Below, in pieces: positions 1 through 7,855 of a DNA stretch of 64,000 nucleotides (within the stretch, counting starts at the first letter, position 1; every line of letters starts with the position of its first letter). The position numbers and the translations under genes were made by a program. The notes beneath the pieces were generated by a model. The model saw only the letters and a program-made list of their open reading frames with translations. It did not search any database and was not told the DNA's origin. Source of the DNA: Ruania alkalisoli (GTDB lineage: Bacteria > Actinomycetota > Actinomycetes > Actinomycetales > Beutenbergiaceae); contig NZ_CP063169.1 in assembly GCF_014960965.1 (NCBI RefSeq), positions 1,397,581 to 1,461,580 on the forward strand, in the 5' to 3' direction.

Positions 1-989
1 GGACGATGGATGTCGATTGGGAAGAAGCTGTAGCTGATCGCGTCCTCCCAGAGCCGGCCGTTGATGTAGTCGGCTCCGGTGATCCGCTCCTGTCCGACGA
101 TCGTTGTGGTCTCGCGGATGCCTGTCTCCAAGGCAGCCCACTCGATCGAGACGTCTTCGAGCCCCGGCTGGGCTCTCAGAAAGGTCAGAATCCGGACGAG
201 CGTGCGCCGACCCGCCACCTCGGCTGCGGTGCGCTCTGCGCTGGTCTGAGCCCTGATCCCGGTGACGTGAATGGCGTTCTGTCCCCGGTTGCGCAGGAAG
301 CCGCGAAGCGGCGCGCGTGCGGTGTTGAAGTCCCGAGGGTCCAGCCGATGCTCGGCGACTGCCTCGTCATAGGCCAGGTCGAGTGCGTCGAGATCGAGAT
401 CGTCGAAGTGATAGCCGCCCAGGCGCACCATGAGAGTCCCCGGCTGCAGATCCGAGCTCTCCTGGCGAGGGAGGCCGAGCTGGCCCACGACGTTTGCATC
501 ACCCGTGGCGTCGACGACTGTGCGGGCATGCACAGTGCGCAGCCCTTCCTTGCTGCAGACCGTGACGCGCACACCGTCCTCGTCCTCCTGCACTCCGGCG
601 AGCATCGCATGCAGAAGCAGCTCGACCCCGGCCTCGATCACCATCTCATCGAGCACGGCGGCGTAGATGACCGGCACCACCCGCACAGACAGCTCCCAGT
701 GCGGCCGCTGCCACTGCGTGAAGTCCGGTAGTTGCGCACCAGCACGTTCGACCGCTCGGCTCACCGCGTCCCAGCCGATGCCGGTGATGATCTGCTCACC
801 CCAGGCGTGGAACAGGCCCGGCATGTAGACCCCCGCGACGGTCGTGGTCCCACCCAGCGCCCCGTTCTTCTCGACCAGCAACGTCCGTGCGCCCATCCGC
901 GCAGCCTGCACCGCAGCCGGATAGCCCGCCGGCCCGCCCCCGACGACCACGACGTCGTACTGGTCACCATCCCGGAGCTTTCCCATCAT
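1..989 (-). CDS. FAD-dependent oxidoreductase, partial (C-terminus outside window)
   Basis: The minus-strand frame is open from an ATG at 989 to the window edge, giving the first ~329 residues. The N-terminus carries a Rossmann dinucleotide-binding motif (VVVVGGGPAGYPAA, about residues 14-27) followed by an acidic/basic end of strand two (LLVEKNGALGGTTT), as in the FAD_oxidored family (PF12831). A second FAD-contacting segment, VVDATGDANVVGQLG, lies in the middle. Tandem ATGs at 989 and 986 follow an AGGAAG-type ribosome site. It is probably co-transcribed with the dehydratase gene upstream of it on this strand, 141 bp away. In sugar-acid clusters such proteins are usually uncharacterised oxidoreductases; the substrate is unknown. 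Confidence 0.8.
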   Translation of the reverse strand, partial: MMGKLRDGDQYDVVVVGGGPAGYPAAVQAARMGARTLLVEKNGALGGTTTVAGVYMPGLFHAWGEQIITGIGWDAVSRAVERAGAQLPDFTQWQRPHWELSVRVVPVIYAAVLDEMVIEAGVELLLHAMLAGVQEDEDGVRVTVCSKEGLRTVHARTVVDATGDANVVGQLGLPRQESSDLQPGTLMVRLGGYHFDDLDLDALDLAYDEAVAEHRLDPRDFNTARAPLRGFLRNRGQNAIHVTGIRAQTSAERTAAEVAGRRTLVRILTFLRAQPGLEDVSIEWAALETGIRETTTIVGQERITGADYINGRLWEDAISYSFFPIDIHR

Positions 990-1130
990 GTGTCCCTACT
1001 TCCTTGCCGTTGGACGGAGCAGTCCTCGCGTGGTTTGCCGGGAGAGCGCCGCGGACGCCGTCGGAGCGGCAACGGCGGTGGAACCGGCGTGATCGCTGTG
1101 TTTGCGGGGCAGGACGCTTGGTGATCGTCG

Positions 1131-2408
1131 TCAGGGTGCCAGCAGCGCGCCGTCGGGGCTGCGGACGCCAAGTGCCCACCTGTCGTGACTCGAATCTGTG
1201 GGCGGGAAGCGCGCCGCTAGCTCCTCGTCGAGATCGATGCCCCAGCCCGGGGTCTCGTGAGGTGCGAGGTGGCCTCGGGTGGGTGTGAGAGTGCCGGGGA
1301 ACACGTCGTGCACGGCCTGCGGGTAGACGTAGCACTCGAGGATCCCGAACGCAGGGCTGGTGACGTCGAGTGCGACGTTCGCAGCCACACCAACGGGTGA
1401 CACGTCGGGCGGCGAGTGCCATGCGGTCCGGATGCTGTGCAACTCGGCAAGCGCGACCAGCTTGCGCGCCTGACTCAACCCTCCGATCGCGCTGATGTGG
1501 CACCGCAGGTAGTCGACCGAGAGCGTGGTGACCAGGCGTGCGGCCTCGGTCAGGGACGTGCACAGCTCGCCTGCGGCGATCGGGATCGGGGCGGCCGTGC
1601 GTACTTCGTCCAGCCGTCCGAAGTGCTCGGGCGCGAGGACATCCTCCAGGTAGAGGAGGTGGTACGGCTCGAGGCGCCGGGCGAGCAGAATGGCCTCCTT
1701 CGGGTCGAGTCGCGAGTGCGCATCATGCAGAAGCTGTACCTGGTCGCCGAGAGTGTCCCGGGCCTGTTCGAAGAGCCGGGGGGTCGCATCGAGATACTGC
1801 CGGACATCCCAGCCGTCCGGATTGGGTGCATCTGGATAGCCGCCACCGACTCCTGGGTAGCCGTAGGATCCGAGCCCTGGCTGCGCTGACTGCAGTCGCA
1901 CGTGCTGCCAGCCAGCAGTGATGATCTCGGCCGCACGTTCAAGCGTCTCCTCCACGGTGGCGCCTGAGGCGTGCGTGTAGGTCGGCACCTGGGCGCGGAC
2001 TCGACCTCCGAGGAGGGCATACACCGGCACGCCGAGTGACTTGCCGAGCAGGTCCCACAGCGCCATGTCGACGCCCGAGAGCGCGTTGTTGCTGATCGGG
2101 CCCCCACGCCAATAGGGGCCGTACTGGATCGCGCGGCTGATGTCTTCGATGTCACCCGGATGGCGGCCGACGACCAGCCGGCTCACGTGTTCCTCGACGG
2201 TCGTCACTACCGAGCGCCATCGTTGGGTGAAGGTCGCACACCCGAGCCCGTATAGCCCTGGTTCGTTCGTGTCCACGCGCACGACCACGAGTGGCGTGCC
2301 TCCTGGAGCCGTGACGATAGCCCGCACCGCAGTGATTCGCAGCCCATCGCGGGCTGGCCACGGTGGCAGTGCTGTCGCGAAGGCAGGCTCGGGTGGACTA
2401 ACGATCAT
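1131..2408 (-). CDS. RspA/ManD-like sugar-acid dehydratase (enolase superfamily)
   Basis: A 425-residue enolase-superfamily protein close to RspA/mannonate dehydratases. Visible family landmarks are YWRGGP and ALSGVDMALWDLLGK in the N-terminal capping half, and barrel metal-ligand segments LLHDAHSRL, YLEDVLAPEH and IAAGELCTS. The barrel also has the HSPPDVSPV loop and a C-terminal PGWGIDLDEELAARFP typical of RspA. The start at 2408 is preferred over upstream codons because GGGGGAG lies 3-5 bases before it and the capping domain begins just after. It likely dehydrates an aldonate to its 2-keto-3-deoxy acid; many RspA-like members have weak or unknown activity, so the substrate is open. It is divergent from an IclR gene with a strong palindrome between them. 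Confidence 0.85.
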   Translation of the reverse strand: MIVSPPEPAFATALPPWPARDGLRITAVRAIVTAPGGTPLVVVRVDTNEPGLYGLGCATFTQRWRSVVTTVEEHVSRLVVGRHPGDIEDISRAIQYGPYWRGGPISNNALSGVDMALWDLLGKSLGVPVYALLGGRVRAQVPTYTHASGATVEETLERAAEIITAGWQHVRLQSAQPGLGSYGYPGVGGGYPDAPNPDGWDVRQYLDATPRLFEQARDTLGDQVQLLHDAHSRLDPKEAILLARRLEPYHLLYLEDVLAPEHFGRLDEVRTAAPIPIAAGELCTSLTEAARLVTTLSVDYLRCHISAIGGLSQARKLVALAELHSIRTAWHSPPDVSPVGVAANVALDVTSPAFGILECYVYPQAVHDVFPGTLTPTRGHLAPHETPGWGIDLDEELAARFPPTDSSHDRWALGVRSPDGALLAP

Positions 2409-2515
2409 GTCTCCCCCATGGTCGTCACGTGGACGTGAGTCCCCAGGTGCTCTCCTCGGTAAAGCAAGCGCTTGCGCAGCATGGCAATCATTCAAGCCCA
2501 ATGGCCTGGTGCTGT

Positions 2516-2549
2516 CAATGAGTAACCTCGCGCAATAGGTTGCTCATTG
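2516..2549. promoter_or_regulatory. Large inverted repeat, probable IclR operator
   Basis: Arms CAATGAGTAACCT (2516-2528) and AGGTTGCTCATTG (2537-2549) are complementary at 12 of 13 positions around an 8-base spacer. The site lies between the divergent RspA-like gene (start 2408) and the IclR gene (start about 2646), where autoregulated IclR proteins usually bind. The assignment to this IclR protein is an inference from position. Confidence 0.65.
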
Positions 2550-2615
2550 AGGCCGGTCGATGCCTGAGGTACTCAACACTGCGCTGTTTCGGCGGCACCT
2601 CACGGCGTGTTGCGT

Positions 2616-2639
2616 ACTGTGCAACGGATCGGGCACAGT
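2616..2639. promoter_or_regulatory. Second, weaker inverted repeat before the IclR gene
   Basis: ACTGTGC (2616-2622) and GCACAGT (2633-2639) form 7-bp arms around 10 bases. It overlaps GTTGCGTA (2609-2616), which recurs at 4921 before the next divergent gene pair. It could be an operator or chance symmetry just upstream of the ATG at 2646. Confidence 0.3.
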
Positions 2640-2645
2640 CGTGCA

Positions 2646-3443
2646 ATGTCCTCGACCGCTGCCGTGCCACGCGAGCCCTCTGGTCGTACTGGGGTGCGCG
2701 CGCTTGCGCGTGGATTGGCCGTTCTCGATGCCGTCGGCGCAGCGGATGACGGCATCGGCGTGACGGAGGTCTCCCGCGCCGTCGGGATCGACAAGGCGAC
2801 CGGCTCTCGATTGCTCGCCACCCTGCGTGATGCCGGGTATGTCCGGCAGCGCGAGGATCGGAGGTTCGAGCTCGGTTCCCGGGCTGGCTGGCTCGCCCAG
2901 CGGTATGTCAGAAGGGTCGACGAACTCTGCCAAGTGGCCGGTCCGCATCTGGCGAAGCTCCGGGATGAGACCCAGGAGACCGTGCACCTCGCGATTCAGG
3001 AGAACACCGACGTGGTCTACCTCGCCCAGGAGGTGCCCGAACGCAGCGTTCGAGTGCACTCGGCGATCGGGACCCGACTTCCGATGTATCGAACCGCGAT
3101 GGGCCGGGCCATCATCGCCGAGCTTCCGGAGCCTGAACGAGAACGGTTGATCGGCGCGCTCCTGCGCGAAGCCGATCGCAGCGGCGATGAGATCGACCCG
3201 GCGGTGATCGAGGCCGATGTGGAATCCGCTCGGCGACGGGGGTGGGCAGCCATTGATCGGCACGACGACGTGACCCGGCTCGCGGCTGCCATTGGTGGCC
3301 CGGAGGGCGCTGTTGTCGGGGCGATCGCCTTGAGTGGTCCGAGCTACCGGATGGAGGATCGGATCACTGAACGCGCGGCTCAGGTCCGTTCCTGTGCGCG
3401 CAGGATCGCAGCCTCCCTCGTCGAGCGAGCGAGCGCGGTCTGA
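2646..3443 (+). CDS. IclR-family transcriptional regulator
   Basis: About 265 residues from the ATG at 2646. An N-terminal winged helix-turn-helix (residues 24-70, VTEVSRAVGIDKATGSRLL) is followed by an IclR effector domain with the characteristic VRVHSAIGTRLPMYRTAMGRAI segment split over residues ~135-160. GTG/TTG codons at 2607-2619 are in frame, but none has a clear ribosome site; ATG 2646 keeps the usual short arm before the HTH. The gene diverges from the RspA-like dehydratase and probably controls it together with nearby sugar-acid genes. IclR effectors are often the pathway's sugar acid; the ligand here is unknown. Confidence 0.88.
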   Translation: MSSTAAVPREPSGRTGVRALARGLAVLDAVGAADDGIGVTEVSRAVGIDKATGSRLLATLRDAGYVRQREDRRFELGSRAGWLAQRYVRRVDELCQVAGPHLAKLRDETQETVHLAIQENTDVVYLAQEVPERSVRVHSAIGTRLPMYRTAMGRAIIAELPEPERERLIGALLREADRSGDEIDPAVIEADVESARRRGWAAIDRHDDVTRLAAAIGGPEGAVVGAIALSGPSYRMEDRITERAAQVRSCARRIAASLVERASAV

Positions 3444-3458
3444 GGCGCACGTCACCTG

Positions 3459-4169
3459 TCACAGCGACATGCCGCCGTCGACGACGATCTGTTGGCCGGT
3501 GATGTAGGCGCTCGATTCCGAGCACAACAGCAGCGTCGCGGCCACACAGTCCTCGGGCGTGCCGAGGCGGCCCGCAGGGATCTGCGCGATGACGTCGCGT
3601 TGGTAGTCGGGATCGGCCAGGGCGTGCTCGTTGCGAGGTGTGGCGATAGTTCCCGGAACGACCGTATTCACGGTGACGCCTGCGGACGCAACCTCGCGAG
3701 CCAAGCCCGAGACAAGGGTCTGCTGCGCAGCCTTCGTGGCTGCGTAGGCGAGCATTGCCGCATGAGGGCGGTGCTGCTGGATGCTCCCCATCAGCACCAC
3801 CCGGCCGTATCCCCGCGTGACCATCGGACGAAGCGCACCTCGCACCAGTGCGTAGCTCTCGATCAGGTTGGCTCGGACCTGGCGCTCGACTTCAGCGTCT
3901 GTTGTGGCCGACCAGTCGGTGCGGATCTGCACGGACGCACAGTGCACGAGGATCTCGACCGGGCCCGCCGCGCGGGCGAGTGCGTCGCCTGAACCTGTCT
4001 GCGTGAGGTCATGAGTGAGGTCACCGATCAGGTCTTCATTCAGTCCATGCCGCAGGACTGTGGCGCCTCTCTCTTCGAGCGTTCGCGCCACTGCCAGCCC
4101 GATCCCGCTGCTCGCACCGGTGACCAAGGCGGTCCGTCCGGCGATACCAGCGGTGAGGTAGGTGTCCAT
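3459..4169 (-). CDS. SDR-family oxidoreductase
   Basis: A 236-residue classical short-chain dehydrogenase. The cofactor loop TGASSGIG is at residues 17-24, the catalytic serine at 129 (MGSI), and the YxxxK pair at Tyr142/Lys146 (YAATK). The end, ITGQQIVVDGGMSL, is typical. The ATG at 4169 is chosen because the Rossmann strand starts 12 residues later; the frame stays open far upstream through the preceding gene. It follows the RraA-like gene by 5 bp on the same strand, so the two are one operon. Likely role: oxidation of a sugar acid or its 2-keto-3-deoxy derivative with NAD(P). Confidence 0.88.
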   Translation of the reverse strand: MDTYLTAGIAGRTALVTGASSGIGLAVARTLEERGATVLRHGLNEDLIGDLTHDLTQTGSGDALARAAGPVEILVHCASVQIRTDWSATTDAEVERQVRANLIESYALVRGALRPMVTRGYGRVVLMGSIQQHRPHAAMLAYAATKAAQQTLVSGLAREVASAGVTVNTVVPGTIATPRNEHALADPDYQRDVIAQIPAGRLGTPEDCVAATLLLCSESSAYITGQQIVVDGGMSL

Positions 4170-4174
4170 CGCCG

Positions 4175-4894
4175 TCAGAGTCGTCCGTGCCGTCGATACA
4201 CGGCCACCGGATCCTCGCCGGAGCGGAACTCCGCGCGACTGATTTTCTCCTGAGCGATCAGGGCCTCGGTGCGCTCGAGCACGTCCACCACAACGGTTCG
4301 CGGGATGACCACGACGCCGTCGACGTCTCCCATGATGAAGTCCCCTGGAGAGACCGACACGGTGGCAGTGATCGCCCCGCGCAGCGCCACCGTTCGTTGC
4401 CAGTCGTAGTAGCTCCAGCGTCCTACGGCCTCGACGGGGGTGAGGTAGCGACAGAAGACCGGAAAGTCGCGGTCGAGCAGGAACCTGGTGTCCCGAGAGC
4501 CGCCGTCTACGACCGCGCCGATCACGCCACATGCTTCGCCGACAGTGGCGTTCATCTCGCCGTAGTGGGCGGCTTGGGTGTCCGCGCTGCAGTCCCGGAC
4601 GTCGATGACTGGTACTCCGGCGGCTCGCATGGCGGTGAACAGCTCGATCCGGCGCGCGCGTAGGTTCTCATCCCCTGTGGGGTCCGGGATCCCCTTGACC
4701 GTGAACGCCGGTCCGGCCAGAACCCAGTGCTGCGCGACGGGTTTGACGTCGGTGGCCAATGCCTGGTGCGGGTATCCGAGCTCGTCGAGCACGTCGTACA
4801 CGGCCCCCGAGTAGGTAGCTCGGTACCGGGTGATGAGGTCAGCGACGGGGACGCCGTACTCGTACGGGCGTGGTGTAGGTGGGGACGTGGACAT
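4175..4894 (-). CDS. RraA/HMG-aldolase-family lyase
   Basis: A 239-residue member of the RraA-like family, which includes 4-hydroxy-4-methyl-2-oxoglutarate aldolase and oxaloacetate decarboxylase. Key segments are the substrate/metal region VVDGGSRDTRFL (Arg and Asp of the family G-x-x-R-D motif) and MGDVDGVVVIP near the end. These enzymes make pyruvate by retro-aldol cleavage with a divalent metal. Start ATG 4894 follows AAGGAG at good spacing; a longer frame to 4966 has no ribosome site. It precedes and is coupled to the SDR gene. In this setting it may cleave a keto-deoxy sugar acid to pyruvate; the regulator-of-RNase-E role of RraA is unlikely here. Confidence 0.82.
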   Translation of the reverse strand: MSTSPPTPRPYEYGVPVADLITRYRATYSGAVYDVLDELGYPHQALATDVKPVAQHWVLAGPAFTVKGIPDPTGDENLRARRIELFTAMRAAGVPVIDVRDCSADTQAAHYGEMNATVGEACGVIGAVVDGGSRDTRFLLDRDFPVFCRYLTPVEAVGRWSYYDWQRTVALRGAITATVSVSPGDFIMGDVDGVVVIPRTVVVDVLERTEALIAQEKISRAEFRSGEDPVAVYRRHGRL

Positions 4895-4920
4895 CAACGC
4901 TCCTTGCCGGTCGATCATCT

Positions 4921-4939
4921 GTTGCGTAGAGTGATACGC
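4921..4939. promoter_or_regulatory. Inverted repeat in divergent promoter region
   Basis: GCGTA (4924-4928) and TACGC (4935-4939) lie in the ~95-bp gap between the divergent RraA-like and glucarate-dehydratase-like genes. The left part, GTTGCGTA, is identical to bases 2609-2616 before the IclR gene, and over 17 bases the two stretches agree at 13 positions. It may be a common regulator site. Confidence 0.3.
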
Positions 4940-4989
4940 GGTGTTGCGACGAACAGTACAGCACACTCGAGGCGAAGAGGATGCGAGCG

Positions 4990-6180
4990 ATGAAGATCGT
5001 CGATGTACGGGCCCGCACGGTGGCGGTGCCCACGACTGGCATGCTGCGACACAGCAGCGGTGTCCACCCGGGCTATCTGATGCGCACCATCATCGAAGTG
5101 ATCACCGATGAGGGAATCGTCGGCCTCGGTGAGGTCGGGGGTGGCGACCAGCGTGGAGCGATCGAGAAGCTCAAGCCCCGGGTGATCGGACGGGACCCGT
5201 TCCACCTGGAGATGATCAAGACAGCCGTCTTGCGTTCGGTGTACTACCTCTCGAACGCGCGGCTCTACGCCGCGCTCGAGATCGCTTGCCTGGATATCCA
5301 GGGCAAGGCGCTCGGCAGGCCGGTCAGCGATCTGCTCGGCGGACGAGTGCGCGACGAACTCCCGTTCATCGCCTACGTGTTCTGGCGCTACGACCGCCCG
5401 CAGGGGGGCGACGACACCCGGGCGGAGGATCTCGCCGACGAGTGTGAACGCTTGACCGAGGAGCTGGGTGTGCGCGCGATGAAGCTCAAGGCGGGTGTGC
5501 TTGCGCCGGAGGAGGAGGTCCGGGTGCTCGAGCTATGTCGAGAGCGACTGGGGTCGGATTATCGGCTCCGGATCGATCCCAACGGTGTCTGGTCGGTCCC
5601 GACCGCGATCCGGATGGGACGGCGTCTCGAATGCCTCGACCTGGAGTACTACGAGGACCCCGCCTGGGGGCTCACCGGCAACGCCGCTGTTCGCGACCAG
5701 GTGCGGATACCGATCGCCACGAACATGTTCCCCGCGCGGTTCGACGATCTTGCACCGGCGATCCGTCTTGCCGCCGTCGATGTCGTCCTCACCGACCTCC
5801 ACTACTGGGAGGGCCCTCGCGGCGTGCGAGACCTGGCTGCCATCTGCCGAACCTTCGGTCTCGGAGTGGCGATGCACTCCGGGACGGAACTCGGGATCGA
5901 GCTCGCCGCAATGCTCCATACCGGCAGCACCATCAACGAGATGATCACCGCCGGCGATGCCCACTATCACCACCTCGTCGACGACGTGATCGCCGGCGGA
6001 AAGCTGCCCTACGTCAACGGGGCGATCGCCGTCCCCACCGGTCCCGGCCTCGGTGTGGAGCTGGACCCGGAGAAGATGGACAAGTACGAGCGCTACTTCG
6101 AGCAGGTCGGTGACTACTACGCCCGATTCCATCGCGACGAGCGCCGGCCTGACTGGATGCCCACTATCGGTGGACTGTGA
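4990..6180 (+). CDS. Glucarate-dehydratase-like enolase-superfamily enzyme
   Basis: About 396 residues with the enolase-superfamily layout: an N-terminal capping domain and a C-terminal (beta/alpha) barrel. Active-site landmarks resemble the glucarate dehydratase branch: AMKLKAG (K-x-K base), LRIDPNGVW (metal Asp, Asn), YYEDPAWG (metal Glu), IATNMF (third ligand strand) and AMHSGTELGIE (His base region). ATG 4990 is preferred over ATG 4981 because AAGAGG directly abuts 4981 but is 9 bases from 4990. It likely dehydrates an aldarate or aldonate. It is the third structurally distinct dehydratase in this 14-kb stretch when the IlvD-type gene is counted. Confidence 0.82.
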   Translation: MKIVDVRARTVAVPTTGMLRHSSGVHPGYLMRTIIEVITDEGIVGLGEVGGGDQRGAIEKLKPRVIGRDPFHLEMIKTAVLRSVYYLSNARLYAALEIACLDIQGKALGRPVSDLLGGRVRDELPFIAYVFWRYDRPQGGDDTRAEDLADECERLTEELGVRAMKLKAGVLAPEEEVRVLELCRERLGSDYRLRIDPNGVWSVPTAIRMGRRLECLDLEYYEDPAWGLTGNAAVRDQVRIPIATNMFPARFDDLAPAIRLAAVDVVLTDLHYWEGPRGVRDLAAICRTFGLGVAMHSGTELGIELAAMLHTGSTINEMITAGDAHYHHLVDDVIAGGKLPYVNGAIAVPTGPGLGVELDPEKMDKYERYFEQVGDYYARFHRDERRPDWMPTIGGL

Positions 6181-6191
6181 TCGAACTGTCG

Positions 6192-6620
6192 TCAGGGCCG
6201 TTCGGATTCGGCCAAGTGCACCCCGTGCGGTAGGCCCGCGGCCAAGGTGCGGCCCACCGTGCATGCCTGCTCGGCTGCACGGGAGATCACCCGGACGAGG
6301 GCTTCTTTCTCCCGCTCGCTCAGTGACTCGGTGTCCAGGAGTACGTCCACCTCTGCGGAGGTGTACCGGTTCTGTTGCTCGTCCTTCTCCGTGCTCACCA
6401 CGGCGCCGCCCGTGAAGTCCTCGCCAAGGCGCCGCCCGATGGGCAAGTCCGCGCTCATCATCGTGCAGGCAGCGAGGGCTAGAGCCATCAGCTCACCGGG
6501 GTTGAATACCCCATCGATCTCTCGAGGGCCGATCGCCACCTCGCCGCCGCGGTCGTTCCGGGCGACGTACTGGCGGGTGCCGGTGCGTTCGATGCGAAGT
6601 CCTGAGGTGGGCAGTTCCAT
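6192..6620 (-). CDS. OsmC-family peroxiredoxin-like protein
   Basis: A 142-residue OsmC/Ohr-fold protein. The two family cysteines are Cys52 (ALAACTMM, in the central helix) and Cys120 (EQACTVGRTL). Such proteins reduce organic hydroperoxides through this thiol pair. The gene converges on the dehydratase (11-bp gap) and diverges from the FAH-family hydrolase. A detoxifying role for reactive carbonyl or peroxide by-products is possible but not shown. Confidence 0.85.
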   Translation of the reverse strand: MELPTSGLRIERTGTRQYVARNDRGGEVAIGPREIDGVFNPGELMALALAACTMMSADLPIGRRLGEDFTGGAVVSTEKDEQQNRYTSAEVDVLLDTESLSEREKEALVRVISRAAEQACTVGRTLAAGLPHGVHLAESERP

Positions 6621-6742
6621 TCCCCGATCATCGCACCGGTTCGGGCTGCGGATCCATGTCGTCCCGGGTGACCAGATGTCGATAATTGGAAATTGCGTCT
6701 AGTAGTTGGAACAGTGCTCTACAGTGTGATCCGAGGCTCAGT

Positions 6743-6795
6743 CGATCGGGTGCCGGCTGCCTGCGCTCCATCTGCGGCACGGGGCTGCCCGATCG
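6743..6795 (+). other. Structured leader before the FAH-family gene
   Basis: CGATCGGG (6743-6750) pairs with CCCGATCG (6788-6795), and directly inside it TGCCG (6751-6755) pairs with CGGCA (6775-6779) with an 8-base bulge on the right side. A TACAGT -10-like box lies at 6720-6725. This could be a folded 5' leader or a regulator site. No known riboswitch was recognised. Confidence 0.35.
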
Positions 6796-6867
6796 GCGTC
6801 CGTTCCACTGCCTTGCCCAACCGTGCCGGCACGGGCCGTCGTGTCCACGAGCTGAAACGAGGACGAA

Positions 6868-7728
6868 GTGAAACTGCTACGCATCGGACCGGCGGGCCAC
6901 GAGGTGCCGGCCGCATACGTGACGGACGAGACCTACGTGGACCTCTCGGACGTCGTCGGGGACTTCAATGAGGCCTTCTTCGCCTCCGGAGGAATTGAGC
7001 GCATTCGCGACGTCGTTGAGATGCGGACCGTGCGAGGTGACGTGCATCCCGTCCGCGGGCAACGTCTCGGACCTCCGATCGCACGACCGCACCAGATCCT
7101 GTGCATCGGTCTGAACTACAGCGACCACGCGGCCGAGACCGGACAGGATGTTCCTGCCGAACCCATCGTGTTCACCAAGTCCCCGAACACCCTCATCGGT
7201 CCGAACGATCAGGTCCGCATCCCACGGGGTGCCACCAAGACGGACTGGGAGGTGGAGCTTGGCATCGTGATCGGCCGGCGCACCAGCTACCTCGACTCGC
7301 CGGAGCAGGCGCGTGATGCCATCGCCGGGTGGGTCGTGGTCAACGATGTGAGTGAACGCGCATTCCAGATGGAACGTGGCGGGCAGTGGGCCAAGGGAAA
7401 GTCGGCCGAGACGTTCAATCCCGCCGGCCCCTGGCTGGTGACCACCGATGAGGTCGAGGACGTGCTCGCTCTCGACATGTGGCTTGACGTCAACGGGGTG
7501 CGCAGGCAGTCCGGTTCCACCGCGACGATGGTCTTCGACCCGTACACGATCGTGCACTATCTGAGCCAGTTCTTCGTGCTCGAGCCAGGGGACCTGATCA
7601 ACACCGGAACGCCACCTGGTGTGGGCATGGGGTATCAGCCGCCCATCTGGCTGGCTCCTGGTGATGTCATGGAACTCGGCATCGGTGGCCTGGGTCGGCA
7701 ACGCCAGGAGGTGATTGCTCCGCGGTGA
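6868..7728 (+). CDS. Fumarylacetoacetate-hydrolase-family protein
   Basis: 286 residues from a GTG at 6868, preceded by GAGGACGAA. The FAH catalytic domain covers about residues 75-280: ILCIGLNYSDHA, IVFTKSPNTLIGPND, the metal-binding TDWEVELGIVIG strand, VVNDVSERAFQ and the GTPPGVG loop. The family includes 2,4-diketo-3-deoxy-L-fuconate/L-rhamnonate hydrolases and acylpyruvases. Beside dehydratases and SDRs, the diketo-acid hydrolase role, giving pyruvate plus a hydroxy acid, is the best guess. A simple 5-oxopent-3-ene-1,2,5-tricarboxylate decarboxylase or acylpyruvase activity cannot be excluded. Confidence 0.85.
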   Translation: MKLLRIGPAGHEVPAAYVTDETYVDLSDVVGDFNEAFFASGGIERIRDVVEMRTVRGDVHPVRGQRLGPPIARPHQILCIGLNYSDHAAETGQDVPAEPIVFTKSPNTLIGPNDQVRIPRGATKTDWEVELGIVIGRRTSYLDSPEQARDAIAGWVVVNDVSERAFQMERGGQWAKGKSAETFNPAGPWLVTTDEVEDVLALDMWLDVNGVRRQSGSTATMVFDPYTIVHYLSQFFVLEPGDLINTGTPPGVGMGYQPPIWLAPGDVMELGIGGLGRQRQEVIAPR

Positions 7729-7855
7729 GTGGCGCCGCGAAGCTACCGCTCGATGTGCCCCGTCCGCTCACGGGCGGGATGATCGCAGACAGCGATCTCC
7801 TTCCGTAGTCGCAACCAGCCCTGCCGCACCGACGCCGCAGAGAAGTGGAGTGCTC

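Noticed and set aside
2607-2645. N-terminal extension of the IclR protein from GTG 2607
   Set aside because: It has no ribosome site and would run through an inverted repeat; ATG 2646 gives the normal distance to the HTH.
4170-4532. 121-residue N-terminal extension of the SDR gene at 3459
   Set aside because: Arg-rich sequence lying wholly over the RraA-like coding region; the Rossmann start fits ATG 4169.
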